Assembly (NCBI RefSeq): GCF_002386445.1
Contig: NZ_DGIR01000019.1
Coordinates: 1 to 64,000, forward strand
Source of the DNA: Pseudomonas sp. UBA4617
Lineage (GTDB): Bacteria; Pseudomonadota; Gammaproteobacteria; Pseudomonadales; Pseudomonadaceae
DNA length: 64,000 nt
Direction of reading: 5' to 3'
How positions within the stretch are numbered: position 1 is the stretch's first letter; each line of letters starts with the position of its first letter. The notes below the pieces were generated by a model. It was given only the letters and a program-made list of their open reading frames with translations. It had not been told where the DNA came from and did no database searches. The position numbers were made by a program, and so were the translations under genes. This document shows positions 37,884-47,083 of the stretch, piece after piece.

Positions 37884-40275
37884 CCATCACGTAGCCAAGA
37901 GCCAGGCCGAGATGGCCGAACTGTTCAGCCAGGATCTGACCACCGGGGTTGGCCGCAGCGTCAAGCATGACAGCGCCGACAAGCATGTGTCCGGCGAGGC
38001 CGTGTACATCGACGACCGGCTGGAATTCCCCAACCAGTTGCACGTCTACGCCCGCACCTCCGATCGCGCCCATGCGCGTATCCTGCGCATCGACACCGCG
38101 CCCTGCTATGCCTTCGACGGTGTGCGCATCGCCATCACCCATGAAGACATTCCCGGCCTCAAGGACATCGGCCCGGTGGTGGCCGGCGACCCGTTGCTGG
38201 CCATCGACAAGGTCGAGTACTTCGGCCAGCCGGTGCTCGCCGTGGCCGCCCGCGATCTCGACACCGCACGCCGTGCGGCGATGGCCGCGATCGTCGAGTA
38301 TGAAGACCTGGAGCCGGTGCTGGATGTGGTCGAAGCGCTGCGCAAGAAACACTTCGTGCTCGACAGCCACACCCACCAGCGCGGCGACGCTGCTGGCGCC
38401 CTGGCCACTGCCCCACACCGCCTCCAGGGCACCCTGCACATCGGTGGCCAGGAGCATTTCTACCTGGAAACGCAGATCTCTTCGGTAATGCCCACCGAAG
38501 ATGGCGGCATGATCGTCTACTGCTCCACGCAGAACCCCACCGAGGTGCAGAAGCTGGTCGCCGAGGTTCTCGATGTGCCAATGAACAAGGTGGTACTTGA
38601 CATGCGCCGCATGGGTGGTGGTTTTGGCGGCAAGGAAACCCAGGCTGCCAGCCCGGCGTGCCTGTGTGCCGTCATTGCGCGCCTGACCGGGCAGCCGACC
38701 AAGATGCGCCTGTCAAGGGTCGAAGACATGACCATGACCGGCAAGCGCCACCCCTTCTATGTCGAGTATGACGTGGGCTTCGATGACGACGGCCGCTTGC
38801 AGGGCATCAACCTCGACCTGGCCGGCAACTGCGGGTATTCACCTGACCTGTCCGGCTCGATCGTCGACCGTGCCATGTTTCACTCCGACAACGCCTACTA
38901 CCTGGGCGATGCCACCGTGCACGGCCACCGCTGCAAGACCAACACCGCGTCCAATACCGCCTACCGCGGCTTCGGCGGCCCGCAGGGGATGGTCGCCATC
39001 GAGCAGGTGATGGACCACATCGCCCGCCACCTGGGCCGCGACCCGCTGGCGGTGCGCAAGGCCAACTACTACGGCAAGAACGAGCGTAACGTCACTCACT
39101 ACTACCAGACCGTCGAGCACAACATGCTCGAGGAAATGACCGCTGAACTGGAAGCCAGCAGCGACTATGCCGAGCGCCGCGAATCTATCCGCCGCTTCAA
39201 TGCCAACAGCCCGGTGCTGAAAAAGGGCCTGGCGCTGACCCCGGTCAAGTTCGGCATCTCGTTCACCGCCACCTTCCTCAACCAGGCCGGTGCGCTGATC
39301 CACATCTATACCGACGGCAGCATCCACCTCAACCACGGCGGCACCGAGATGGGCCAGGGCCTGAACACCAAGGTCGCCCAGGTGGTGGCGCAGGTCTTCC
39401 AGGTCGATTTCAGCCGTATCCAGATCACTGCCACCAATACCGACAAGGTGCCCAATACCTCGCCGACCGCCGCGTCCAGTGGCGCCGACCTGAACGGCAA
39501 GGCTGCGCAGAATGCCGCCGAAATCCTCAAGAAGCGCCTGACCGAGTTTGCCGCGCGGCACTATCAGGTAACCGAGGAAGACGTCGAGTTCCGCAACGGC
39601 CATGTGCGCGTGCGCGACCAGATCGTCAGCTTCGAGCAGTTGGTGCAGCAGGCCTACTTCGCCCAGGTGTCACTGTCCAGCACTGGTTTCTACCGCACAC
39701 CGAAGATCTACTACGACCGCAACCAGGCGCGCGGCCGGCCGTTCTACTACTTTGCCTTCGGCGCCGCTTGCGTGGAGGTGATCGTCGACACCCTGACCGG
39801 CGAATACAAGATGCTGCGCGCCGATATCCTGCACGACGTGGGCGCTTCGCTGAACCCGGCCATCGACATTGGCCAGGTGGAAGGCGGCTTCATCCAGGGC
39901 ATGGGCTGGCTGACCAGCGAAGAACTGGTGTGGAACGCCAAGGGCAAGCTGGTGACCAACGGCCCGGCCAGCTACAAGATCCCGGCCGTGGCCGACATGC
40001 CGCTGGACCTGCGGGTGAAACTGGTGGAAAACCGCAAGAACCCGGAGGACACCGTATTCCATTCCAAGGCCGTGGGTGAGCCGCCGTTCATGCTCGGCAT
40101 CGCGGCCTGGTGCGCGATCAAGGACGCCGTGGCCAGCATCGCCGACTACCGCGTGCAGCCGGCCATCGATGCACCGGCAACACCGGAGCGGGTGTTGTGG
40201 GGTTGCGAGCAGATGCGCAAGGCGGTGGCTGCGGCGCAACCTGCCGAGCCGGAACTGGAAACCGTGCCTCATTGA
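37876..40275 (+). CDS. xdhB: xanthine dehydrogenase large subunit (molybdopterin-binding)
   Basis: Molybdenum-cofactor subunit of xanthine dehydrogenase, 799 residues. Seen are the aldehyde-oxidase-type N-terminal domain (VSGEAVYIDDRLEFPNQLH), the GGGFGGKETQ moco-binding motif, the RGFGGPQGM region, GGTEMGQGLNTK, and the catalytic Glu in KAVGEPPFMLGIAAW. It overlaps xdhA and is followed by a REP pair before xdhC. Confidence 0.97.
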   Translation: MSNHHVAKSQAEMAELFSQDLTTGVGRSVKHDSADKHVSGEAVYIDDRLEFPNQLHVYARTSDRAHARILRIDTAPCYAFDGVRIAITHEDIPGLKDIGPVVAGDPLLAIDKVEYFGQPVLAVAARDLDTARRAAMAAIVEYEDLEPVLDVVEALRKKHFVLDSHTHQRGDAAGALATAPHRLQGTLHIGGQEHFYLETQISSVMPTEDGGMIVYCSTQNPTEVQKLVAEVLDVPMNKVVLDMRRMGGGFGGKETQAASPACLCAVIARLTGQPTKMRLSRVEDMTMTGKRHPFYVEYDVGFDDDGRLQGINLDLAGNCGYSPDLSGSIVDRAMFHSDNAYYLGDATVHGHRCKTNTASNTAYRGFGGPQGMVAIEQVMDHIARHLGRDPLAVRKANYYGKNERNVTHYYQTVEHNMLEEMTAELEASSDYAERRESIRRFNANSPVLKKGLALTPVKFGISFTATFLNQAGALIHIYTDGSIHLNHGGTEMGQGLNTKVAQVVAQVFQVDFSRIQITATNTDKVPNTSPTAASSGADLNGKAAQNAAEILKKRLTEFAARHYQVTEEDVEFRNGHVRVRDQIVSFEQLVQQAYFAQVSLSSTGFYRTPKIYYDRNQARGRPFYYFAFGAACVEVIVDTLTGEYKMLRADILHDVGASLNPAIDIGQVEGGFIQGMGWLTSEELVWNAKGKLVTNGPASYKIPAVADMPLDLRVKLVENRKNPEDTVFHSKAVGEPPFMLGIAAWCAIKDAVASIADYRVQPAIDAPATPERVLWGCEQMRKAVAAAQPAEPELETVPH

Positions 40276-40286
40276 CAATGCAGGGG

Positions 40287-40362
40287 CCTGTAGGAGCGGG
40301 TTTACCCGCGAATGCGATAATGGCTTCAGCGCCGCATTCGCGGGTAAACCCGCTCCCACAGG
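40287..40362. repeat. inverted REP pair between xdhB and xdhC
   Basis: Two facing 30-bp arms (core AGGAGCGGGTTTACCCGCG) with one mismatch and a 15-bp spacer, in the 117-bp gap. It probably forms an mRNA hairpin that lowers xdhC relative to xdhAB or protects the xdhAB message. Confidence 0.85.
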
Positions 40363-40392
40363 ATCTGCAGCATGGCTTAGAGAGGTTGCATC

Positions 40393-41238
40393 ATGCACCA
40401 ATGGATCAACGCCCTTGCCGACCACCAGTCCCGTGGCGAAGCCTGCGTGCTGGTCACCATCATCGAGGAGCGCGGCTCGACCCCGCGCAACGCTGGCTCG
40501 AAAATGGTTGTCAGCGCCACCGGCCTGTTCGACACCATCGGCGGCGGCCATCTGGAATACAAGGCGCTGCACATCGCCCGGCAGATGCTGGAGGAGCAAC
40601 GCAGTACCCCGCACCTGGAACGCTTCAGTCTCGGCGCCAGCCTGGGCCAATGCTGCGGCGGCGTCACCGTGCTGCTGTTCGAACCCATGGCCGCGGTGCA
40701 GGCGCAGATCGCCGTGTTCGGCGCGGGCCATGTCGGCCGCGCTCTGGTACCCTTGCTCGCCGCGTTGCCCTGCCGGGTGCGCTGGATCGATTCGCGCGAG
40801 CAGGAATTCCCGGCCCGGGTGCCCGACGGGGTAACCAAGGTGGTCAGCGAAGAACCGGTCGACGAAGTCGCCAGCCTGCCACCGGGCTGCTACTGCATCG
40901 TCATGACCCACAACCACCAGCTCGACCTGGAGCTGACCGCGGCCATCCTCAAGCGCAACGACTTCACCTGGTTCGGCCTGATCGGCTCGAAGACCAAACG
41001 GGTCAAGTTCGAACACCGCCTGCGCGAACGCGGCTACGACAATGCCGTGCTGGCGCGCATGCGCTGCCCGATGGGCCTGGCCGAGGTCAAGGGCAAGCTG
41101 CCCATCGAGATCGCCGTGTCCATCGCCGCCGAAATCATCGCCACCTACAACGCCTGCTTCGGCCAGCACGACGCTGCGGCCAATGCCGGCCCCATTGCCC
41201 AGTTGCTGCCGCCCTCCCGGCGCAGCCAAGCCCATTGA
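40393..41238 (+). CDS. xdhC: xanthine dehydrogenase accessory protein XdhC
   Basis: Chaperone that binds and inserts the sulfurated molybdenum cofactor into XdhB. It has 281 residues with the N-terminal XdhC/CoxI domain (ACVLVTIIEERGSTPRNAGSKM; GGGHLEYKAL; GQCCGGVTVLLFE) and a C-terminal Rossmann domain (IAVFGAGHVGRALVPLL). It is 10 bp ahead of guaD. Confidence 0.96.
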   Translation: MHQWINALADHQSRGEACVLVTIIEERGSTPRNAGSKMVVSATGLFDTIGGGHLEYKALHIARQMLEEQRSTPHLERFSLGASLGQCCGGVTVLLFEPMAAVQAQIAVFGAGHVGRALVPLLAALPCRVRWIDSREQEFPARVPDGVTKVVSEEPVDEVASLPPGCYCIVMTHNHQLDLELTAAILKRNDFTWFGLIGSKTKRVKFEHRLRERGYDNAVLARMRCPMGLAEVKGKLPIEIAVSIAAEIIATYNACFGQHDAAANAGPIAQLLPPSRRSQAH

Positions 41239-41248
41239 CGAGTGTGTT

Positions 41249-42553
41249 ATGACCGTTACCCGCAAAGCCTACCGTGCCGCCATCCTGCACAGCATCGCCG
41301 ACCCGGCCGAGGTAGGCCTGGAAGCTTCCCATGAGTATTTCGAGGACGGCCTGCTGGTGGTCGACGATGGCCGTATCCGTGCCGTTGGCCATGCCAGCGA
41401 ACTGCTGCCGAGCCTGGATGCCGACATCCCGGTCGAGCACTACCAGGACGCGTTGATCACCCCAGGCTTCATCGACACCCATATCCACTTCCCGCAGACC
41501 GGCATGATCGGTTCCTACGGCGAACAGCTGCTGGACTGGCTGAATACCTACACCTTCCCTTGCGAAAAGCAGTTTGCCGACAAGGATCACGCCGATCAGG
41601 TCGCGAAGATCTTCCTCAAGGAACTGCTACGCAACGGCACCACCACTGCGCTGGTGTTCGGCAGCGTGCACCCGGAATCGGTCAACGCGCTGTTCGAAGA
41701 GGCCGAGCGCCTCGACCTGCGCCTGATCGCCGGCAAGGTGATGATGGACCGTAACGCCCCGGACTACCTGACCGACACCGCCGAGTCTGGCTACGCCGAA
41801 AGCAAGGCCCTGATCGAGCGCTGGCATGGCAAGGGCCGTCTGCACTATGCCGTCACCCCGCGCTTCGCCCCGACCAGCACCCCACAACAGCTGACCCTCG
41901 CCGGCCAGTTGCTCAAGGAACACCCGGGCGTGTACATGCACACGCACCTGTCGGAAAACCTCAAGGAAATCGATTGGGTCAAGTCGCTGTTCCCCGAGCA
42001 GAAGGGCTACCTCGACGTGTACGACCACTTCCAGCTGCTGGGCGAGCGCTCGGTGTTCGCCCACGGCGTGCACCTGTGCGACGAGGAATGCCAGCGCCTG
42101 GCCGAGACCGGCTCGGCCGTGGCCTTCTGCCCCACCTCCAACCTGTTCCTCGGCAGCGGCCTGTTCAACCTGCCCCAGGCCGAACGCTTCAAGGTCAATG
42201 TGGGGCTGGGCACCGACGTCGGCGCCGGCACCAGCTTCTCGCTGCTCAACACCCTCAACGAAGCGTACAAGGTGATGCAGCTGCAGGGCGCGCGCCTGCA
42301 CCCGTACAAGTCGCTGTACCTGGCCACCCTGGGCGGCGCCCGTGCGCTGCGTCTCGACGACCGCATCGGCAGCCTGCGCCCGGGTAACGATGCCGACTTC
42401 GTGGTGCTGGACTACAAGGCCACGCCGTTGCTGGACTACCGTATCCAGCAGTCCAACAGCATTGAAGAGACGCTGTTCGTGCTTACCACCTTGGGCGATG
42501 ATCGCACCGTGCGCGAAACCTACGCCGCCGGGCGTTGCGTGCACCAGCGCTGA
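41249..42553 (+). CDS. guaD: guanine deaminase
   Basis: Zinc amidohydrolase converting guanine to xanthine, feeding XdhAB. The start MTVTRKAYRAAILHS at 41249 gives 434 residues; a longer frame upstream overlaps xdhC and is rejected. Metal-site motifs: PGFIDTHIHFPQTGMIGSYG, MHTHLSEN, FAHGVHL and GLGTDVGAGTSFS. Last gene of xdhABC-guaD. Confidence 0.97.
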   Translation: MTVTRKAYRAAILHSIADPAEVGLEASHEYFEDGLLVVDDGRIRAVGHASELLPSLDADIPVEHYQDALITPGFIDTHIHFPQTGMIGSYGEQLLDWLNTYTFPCEKQFADKDHADQVAKIFLKELLRNGTTTALVFGSVHPESVNALFEEAERLDLRLIAGKVMMDRNAPDYLTDTAESGYAESKALIERWHGKGRLHYAVTPRFAPTSTPQQLTLAGQLLKEHPGVYMHTHLSENLKEIDWVKSLFPEQKGYLDVYDHFQLLGERSVFAHGVHLCDEECQRLAETGSAVAFCPTSNLFLGSGLFNLPQAERFKVNVGLGTDVGAGTSFSLLNTLNEAYKVMQLQGARLHPYKSLYLATLGGARALRLDDRIGSLRPGNDADFVVLDYKATPLLDYRIQQSNSIEETLFVLTTLGDDRTVRETYAAGRCVHQR

Positions 42554-42560
42554 TAACAGA

Positions 42561-42582
42561 AAGGGGCCGCAAGCGGCCCCTT
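42561..42582. terminator. bidirectional terminator between guaD and the GntR gene
   Basis: AAGGGGCCG-CAAG-CGGCCCCTT, a 9-bp perfect stem between two convergent genes, with TTCGTTC on the plus side and a weaker tract on the minus side. Confidence 0.75.
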
Positions 42583-42601
42583 CGTTCATTCAGGCAAACG
42601 A

Positions 42602-43357
42602 TCAACCCTTGGCGGCCACCTTGGGCTTTTTCAGCAAGTGCGAAAACACCGCATGCAGGTCGTCCGAGGCGCTTTCCTCGTCCAGATTCAGCTTGCTGTC
42701 GATGTGGTCCATGTGGTGCATCATCAGGCTCACGGCCTGCTCGGCGTCACGCGCTTCGATGGCATCGATCAGTTGCATGTGCTCGTCATACGAGCAGTGC
42801 GAGCGGTTGCCGCTTTCGTACTGGGCAATGATCAGCGAGGTCTGCGACACCAGGCTGCGCTGGAAGCTGACCAGTGGCGCGTTACCCGCAGCCTCTGCCA
42901 GCTTGAGGTGGAACTCGCCGGACAGACGGATGCCGGCGCCCCGGTCACCACGGGAGAAACTGTCGCGCTCGTCACGCACCATCTGCCGCAGTTCGTTGAG
43001 CTGCTCTGGCGTGGCGTGCTGCACCGCCAGCTCGGTGATGGCCCGCTCGACCATGCGCCGTGAGAAGAACACCTGACGGGCTTCTTCCACGGTGGGGCTG
43101 GCCACCACCGCGCCACGGTTTGGCCGCAGCAGCACCACGCTCTCGTGGGCCAGGCGCGACAAGGCGCGGCGGATGATGGTGCGGCTGACGCCGAAGATCT
43201 CGCCCAGCGCTTCCTCGCTCAACTTGGTGCCCGGAGCCAGACGCTGTTCGAGGATCGCCTCGAAGATATGCGCGTAGACGATGTCGTCCTGGGTACCACT
43301 GCGGCCGGCCTTGCCGTTGCGCGCAGGTTTCTTCAGAGGTTGCAGCTGTTCGTTCAT
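42602..43357 (-). CDS. GntR-family (FCD) regulator, probable purine-catabolism regulator
   Basis: 251 residues from MNEQLQPLKKPARNGK; a longer upstream frame would run through the promoter site and is rejected. Winged HTH (KLSEEALGEIFGVSRTIIRRALSRL) and an FCD C-terminal domain (RRMVERAITELA ... HLKLAEAAGN ... EHMQLIDAIEARDAEQAVSLMMHHMDHI). It is surrounded by guaD, a purine permease and uraH. A TTGTACACAG site lies 35 bp before its start, and near-identical palindromes precede five other genes here, so I infer it is autoregulated and controls them. Confidence 0.92.
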   Translation of the reverse strand: MNEQLQPLKKPARNGKAGRSGTQDDIVYAHIFEAILEQRLAPGTKLSEEALGEIFGVSRTIIRRALSRLAHESVVLLRPNRGAVVASPTVEEARQVFFSRRMVERAITELAVQHATPEQLNELRQMVRDERDSFSRGDRGAGIRLSGEFHLKLAEAAGNAPLVSFQRSLVSQTSLIIAQYESGNRSHCSYDEHMQLIDAIEARDAEQAVSLMMHHMDHIDSKLNLDEESASDDLHAVFSHLLKKPKVAAKG

Positions 43358-43391
43358 GGGCTCTCGAGGCACGAAGGAAAGTATGGCGCCA

Positions 43392-43401
43392 TTGTACACA
43401 G
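43392..43401. promoter_or_regulatory. TTGTA-type operator before the GntR gene
   Basis: TTGTACACAG, 9 of 10 matches to the palindrome TTGTRYACAA shared by six promoters in this window. Its place just upstream of the regulator's start suggests autorepression. Confidence 0.6.
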
Positions 43402-43489
43402 GCTGAGCCGATTCTGCAGGTGGCCTTTTACCTATATAGCCGTTGTACGCCACATTGCGCGCACAAAAGATAAAACATTATTTGCATTC

Positions 43490-43501
43490 TTTGTACACAA
43501 A
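43490..43501. promoter_or_regulatory. TTGTA-type operator before the purine permease
   Basis: TTTGTACACAAA, a 12-bp near-perfect palindrome in the 283-bp divergent region between the GntR gene and the permease. A RutR-like site follows 24 bp later, so this promoter may be doubly controlled. Confidence 0.65.
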
Positions 43502-43524
43502 AGCATAATCCACCGAGCAACTTC

Positions 43525-43540
43525 TTGACCTGCAAGTCAA
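43525..43540. promoter_or_regulatory. RutR-like palindrome before the purine permease
   Basis: TTGACCTGCAAGTCAA, a 5-bp perfect inverted repeat with 6-bp spacer, matching 11 of the 14 fixed positions of the E. coli RutR consensus. It lies 100 bp before the permease start. Confidence 0.6.
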
Positions 43541-43640
43541 CAAAAGCGGTCAGACGTCTGCCTTCCCTCGCGGGGCCGCCAAGTGCATTGCGCAGGAACC
43601 GGGCCCAAGAACAACAAGAAAGACTTGAGGAGTACCTGCT

Positions 43641-44990
43641 GTGGAAAGCCGCAAATCCGAAGCCCCTACGCTGGATCTCGCCCCACCGCTCGAAACGAGC
43701 TGGCTGGAGCGGATTTTCAAACTCAAGCAACACGGCAGTACCGTCAGGACCGAAATGATCGCCGGGGTGACTACCTTCATCACCATGGCCTACATCATCT
43801 TCGTCAACCCCAACATCATGGCCGACGCCGGCATCGACCACGGCGCCGCCTTCGTCGCCACCTGCATCGCCGCCGCGCTGGGCTGCCTGTTGATGGGCCT
43901 GTATGCCAACTGGCCGGTGGGCCTGGCCCCCGGCATGGGTCTCAACGCCTTCTTCACCTACACCGTGGTCGGCACCATGGGCTACAACTGGGAAACGGCA
44001 CTCGGCGCGGTGTTCGTCTCGGGCGTGCTGTTCATGTTCCTGACCTTGTCGAAAGTGCGCGAATGGTTGCTCAACAGCATCCCGGTCAGCCTGCGCCATG
44101 CCATGGGGGCCGGCGTCGGACTGTTTCTCGGGCTGATCGGCCTGAAAACCGCAGGCATCATCGTCGACAGCCCTGCCACCCTGATCAAGCTGGGCTCGCT
44201 GCACGAGCCGGGGCCGCTGCTGGCGGCGCTGTGCTTCCTGCTGATCGCCATCCTCAGCTACAAACGGGTGTTCGGTGCAATCCTGATCAGCATCATCGGC
44301 GTCACCCTGGCGGGCTGGGGCCTGGGCCTGGTCAAGTTCGGCGGGGTGATATCGATGCCACCGAGCCTGGCCCCGACCTGGATGGCCATGGATGTGGCCG
44401 GGGTGTTCAACGTCAGCATGATCAGCGTGGTGCTGGCATTTCTCTTCGTGCATATGTTCGACACGGCCGGCACCTTGATGGGCGTGGCGCAGCGGGCCAA
44501 CCTGGTGGCGCCGGACGGGCGCATCGAGAATCTGTCGCGGGCGCTGAAGGCCGACAGTGCTTCGAGCGTGTTCGGTGCCGTGGTCGGTGTACCGCCGGTG
44601 ACCAGCTATGTGGAGAGTGCTGCAGGGGTTGCCGCAGGTGGCCGCACCGGGCTGACGGCAGTGGTGGTCGGCGTGCTGTTCATTGCCGCGATGTTCTTCG
44701 CGCCATTGGCCGGAATGATTCCCGCTTATGCGACTGCCGGCGCGCTGATTTACGTGGCGATGCTGATGATGGGCAGCATGGCCCACATTCATTGGGACGA
44801 AGCTACCGACAGCATCCCGGCAATCGTCACGGTGATAATGATGCCGCTGACCTTCTCCGTCGCCGATGGTATCGCCCTGGGCTTCATCAGCTACGTGGCG
44901 CTGAAGGCGGGTACCGGCAAGTACAAGGAAATTTCCGCCAGCCTGTGGGTACTGTGCGCAATCTTCATTGCCAAGTTCGTGTTCCTCTGA
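43641..44990 (+). CDS. AzgA-type NCS2 purine permease
   Basis: Inner-membrane transporter, 449 residues, GTG start after TTGAGGAG. It has about 12-14 hydrophobic helices. The N-terminal RTEMIAGVTTFITMAYIIFVNPNI and LAPGMGLNAFFTYTVV segments are typical of the AzgA branch that imports guanine, hypoxanthine or adenine. The setting beside guaD and xdhABC favours guanine/hypoxanthine as substrate. It ends in a strong terminator. Confidence 0.92.
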   Translation: MESRKSEAPTLDLAPPLETSWLERIFKLKQHGSTVRTEMIAGVTTFITMAYIIFVNPNIMADAGIDHGAAFVATCIAAALGCLLMGLYANWPVGLAPGMGLNAFFTYTVVGTMGYNWETALGAVFVSGVLFMFLTLSKVREWLLNSIPVSLRHAMGAGVGLFLGLIGLKTAGIIVDSPATLIKLGSLHEPGPLLAALCFLLIAILSYKRVFGAILISIIGVTLAGWGLGLVKFGGVISMPPSLAPTWMAMDVAGVFNVSMISVVLAFLFVHMFDTAGTLMGVAQRANLVAPDGRIENLSRALKADSASSVFGAVVGVPPVTSYVESAAGVAAGGRTGLTAVVVGVLFIAAMFFAPLAGMIPAYATAGALIYVAMLMMGSMAHIHWDEATDSIPAIVTVIMMPLTFSVADGIALGFISYVALKAGTGKYKEISASLWVLCAIFIAKFVFL

Positions 44991-45008
44991 ACCCCTGCTG
45001 CAGCGACC

Positions 45009-45031
45009 AAGGGCGCTTCGGCGCCCTTTTT
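45009..45031 (+). terminator. terminator of the purine permease
   Basis: AAGGGCGC-TTCG-GCGCCCTT followed by TTT: an 8-bp stem with a stable TTCG loop and T tract, 18 bp after the stop codon. Confidence 0.9.
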
Positions 45032-45052
45032 GTTGGTTTGTCGCAGTAGATC

Positions 45053-45297
45053 TGGCGCCTGTGAGATCGAGCGCCGCCCGCGCGGCGCATCGCGAGCTGC
45101 GCTCGCTCCTACGGTTGTTTCGGGCCAGTTATTCCTGGGGGATTTGCGCGCGTACGCCTTGGCGCATGACGGGATATCGCGTCGCACCAACCAGGCGGTC
45201 GCGCGCCTGTCACAGGCTTTACTGGCCTGAATCAAACGAAGGAGCGAGCGCAGCTCGCGATGCGCCGCGCGGGCGGCGCTCGATCTCACAGGCGCCA
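45053..45297. repeat. 245-bp element with perfect 58-bp terminal inverted repeats
   Basis: The arms 45053-45110 and 45240-45297 are exact reverse complements over 58 bp, starting TGGCGCCTGTGAGATCGAGC. The 129-bp spacer continues as weaker inverted similarity and has no gene. It looks like two inverted copies of a dispersed GC-rich repeat or a MITE-like element, sitting between two terminators. Confidence 0.8.
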
Positions 45298-45334
45298 CTC
45301 CTCTAAACCCCACCACATCACTTTCCAACAGACG

Positions 45335-45363
45335 AAAAAAAGCCCGCCAGTGTGAGAGCGGGC
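45335..45363 (-). terminator. terminator of uraH
   Basis: On the minus strand GCCCGC-N10-GCGGGC is followed by seven T residues, 32 bp past the uraH stop. Confidence 0.85.
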
Positions 45364-45395
45364 CAAGGACCTACGAAGATTCTTCTAGCGACCAA

Positions 45396-45749
45396 CTAGC
45401 TTCCACGATAGGTCGAATAGCTGTACGGCGAGATCAGCAGTGGTACGTGGTAGTGCTCTTGCTGCTGGTCAATGCCAAAACGCAGCACGACAACATCCAG
45501 GAACGCCTGGGCTGGCAGCTGCACACCGCGGGCGCGGTAGTAATCGCCGGCGCTGAACTGCAACTGGTAGACGCCGGTGCGGTAGTCGTCACCCTGCAGC
45601 AGCGGCGCGTCGACGCGGCCATCGCTGTTGGTCAGGGCAGTAGTCACCAGTTCGAGCTGCTGGCCTTCGACACGGTACAGCTCGACCTTGATCGAGCTGC
45701 CCGGGCAGCCATGCGCGGCATCCAGTACGTGTGTGGTCAAACGTCCCAT
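45396..45749 (-). CDS. uraH: 5-hydroxyisourate hydrolase
   Basis: Transthyretin-related enzyme hydrolysing 5-hydroxyisourate, the product of urate oxidation, to OHCU. The start MGRLTTHVLDAAHG at 45749 gives 117 residues; upstream in-frame sequence crosses the promoter. Hallmarks: N-terminal LTTHVLD, GRVDAPLL, HYHVPLLISPYSYSTYRGS with the diagnostic C-terminal YRGS. Divergent from puuE, sharing a control region with two TTGTA-type palindromes. Confidence 0.97.
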   Translation of the reverse strand: MGRLTTHVLDAAHGCPGSSIKVELYRVEGQQLELVTTALTNSDGRVDAPLLQGDDYRTGVYQLQFSAGDYYRARGVQLPAQAFLDVVVLRFGIDQQQEHYHVPLLISPYSYSTYRGS

Positions 45750-45855
45750 TGCTTGTCGCCTCTTGTTCAATCTGTGGGCAAAAAATACACGGCCAGCATC
45801 ACGGCAAAGACCGTCGCTGCGCGGGAAGGACACCATTAAGACATTTGAGCGGCGG

Positions 45856-45867
45856 ATTGTACACAAT
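45856..45867. promoter_or_regulatory. TTGTA-type operator before uraH
   Basis: ATTGTACACAAT, a perfect ATTGT/ACAAT inverted repeat 107 bp before the uraH start, in the uraH-puuE divergent region. Confidence 0.65.
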
Positions 45868-46072
45868 TTTTTGAACCAATCCGCTTCGCCGGGCGTTTCG
45901 TATCCAGTCACATTCCTTTGGTCGTAAATACATAGGCAACTCAGGTTCCGAGCCGACGTCAACGTCACAAGCTGACCAATCAGGCAGGTTTCTTGCAGTA
46001 CATGCTTCAGCCGCTGCCAAGCGACAAAAGGGAAGAAATGCGGAAAAACAGGCTTACAAAAGATTTCAGAAG

Positions 46073-46082
46073 TTGTATACAA
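46073..46082. promoter_or_regulatory. TTGTA-type operator before puuE
   Basis: TTGTATACAA, a perfect 10-bp palindrome 75 bp before the puuE start codon. Confidence 0.65.
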
Positions 46083-46156
46083 TCAGCCCATCCGGTGGTG
46101 CGACATCCCGACGCGGTCCGCCCACCCCGCACAAACGCACAAGAAGGAAGACTGCA

Positions 46157-47083
46157 GTGAGCGCTGACTATCCTCGCGACCTGATCGGTTACGGCAACAA
46201 CCCTCCTCACCCGCAATGGCCGGGCAACGCTCGCATCGCGCTGTCTTTCGTCCTCAATTATGAAGAAGGCGGCGAACGTAACATTCTGCACGGGGACAAG
46301 GAATCCGAAGCGTTCCTCTCCGAAATGGTCGCTGCCCAGCCGCTGCAGGGCGTGCGCAACATGAGCATGGAATCGCTCTACGAGTACGGCAGCCGCGCCG
46401 GCGTGTGGCGCCTGCTGAAGCTGTTCAAGGACAGCGGCGTACCGCTGACCATCTTCGCCGTAGCCATGGCCGCCCAGCGCCACCCCGACGTGATCCGCGC
46501 CATGGTCGAAGCCGGCCATGAGATCTGCAGCCACGGCTACCGCTGGATCGACTACCAGTACATGGACGAGGCCCAGGAGCGCGAGCACATGCTCGAAGCC
46601 ATCCGCATCCTCACCGAAATCACCGGCGAACGCCCGCTGGGCTGGTACACCGGCCGCACCGGCCCGAATACCCGCCGCCTGGTGATGGAAGAAGGCGGCT
46701 TCCTCTACGACAGCGACACCTATGATGACGACCTGCCCTACTGGGAGCCGAACAACCCCACCGGCAAGCCGCACCTGGTGATCCCCTACACCCTCGACAC
46801 CAACGACATGCGCTTCACCCAGGTACAGGGCTTCAACTGCGGCGAGCAGTTCTTCCAGTACCTCAAGGACGCTTTCGATGTGCTGTACGCCGAGGGCGCC
46901 GAAGCACCGAAGATGCTGTCTATCGGCCTGCACTGCCGCCTGGTCGGTCGCCCGGCGCGCCTGGCCGCGCTGAAGCGCTTCGTCGACTACGCCAAAAGCC
47001 ATGACCGGGTCTGGTTCGCCCGTCGCGTGGACATCGCCCGCCACTGGCACACCACCCACCCGTACCAGAAAGAGAACGCCTGA
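46157..47083 (+). CDS. puuE: allantoinase PuuE
   Basis: Allantoin hydrolase of the polysaccharide-deacetylase fold, converting allantoin to allantoate. The GTG start at 46157 (SADYPRDLIGYGNN) after AAGGAAG gives 308 residues, the known family size. Conserved stretches are ALSFVLNYEEGGER, HEICSHGYRWIDYQYMD and GWYTGRTGPNTRRLV. It lacks metal-site residues of classical amidohydrolase allantoinases because it belongs to a different fold. Its stop overlaps the uraD start. Confidence 0.96.
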   Translation: MSADYPRDLIGYGNNPPHPQWPGNARIALSFVLNYEEGGERNILHGDKESEAFLSEMVAAQPLQGVRNMSMESLYEYGSRAGVWRLLKLFKDSGVPLTIFAVAMAAQRHPDVIRAMVEAGHEICSHGYRWIDYQYMDEAQEREHMLEAIRILTEITGERPLGWYTGRTGPNTRRLVMEEGGFLYDSDTYDDDLPYWEPNNPTGKPHLVIPYTLDTNDMRFTQVQGFNCGEQFFQYLKDAFDVLYAEGAEAPKMLSIGLHCRLVGRPARLAALKRFVDYAKSHDRVWFARRVDIARHWHTTHPYQKENA

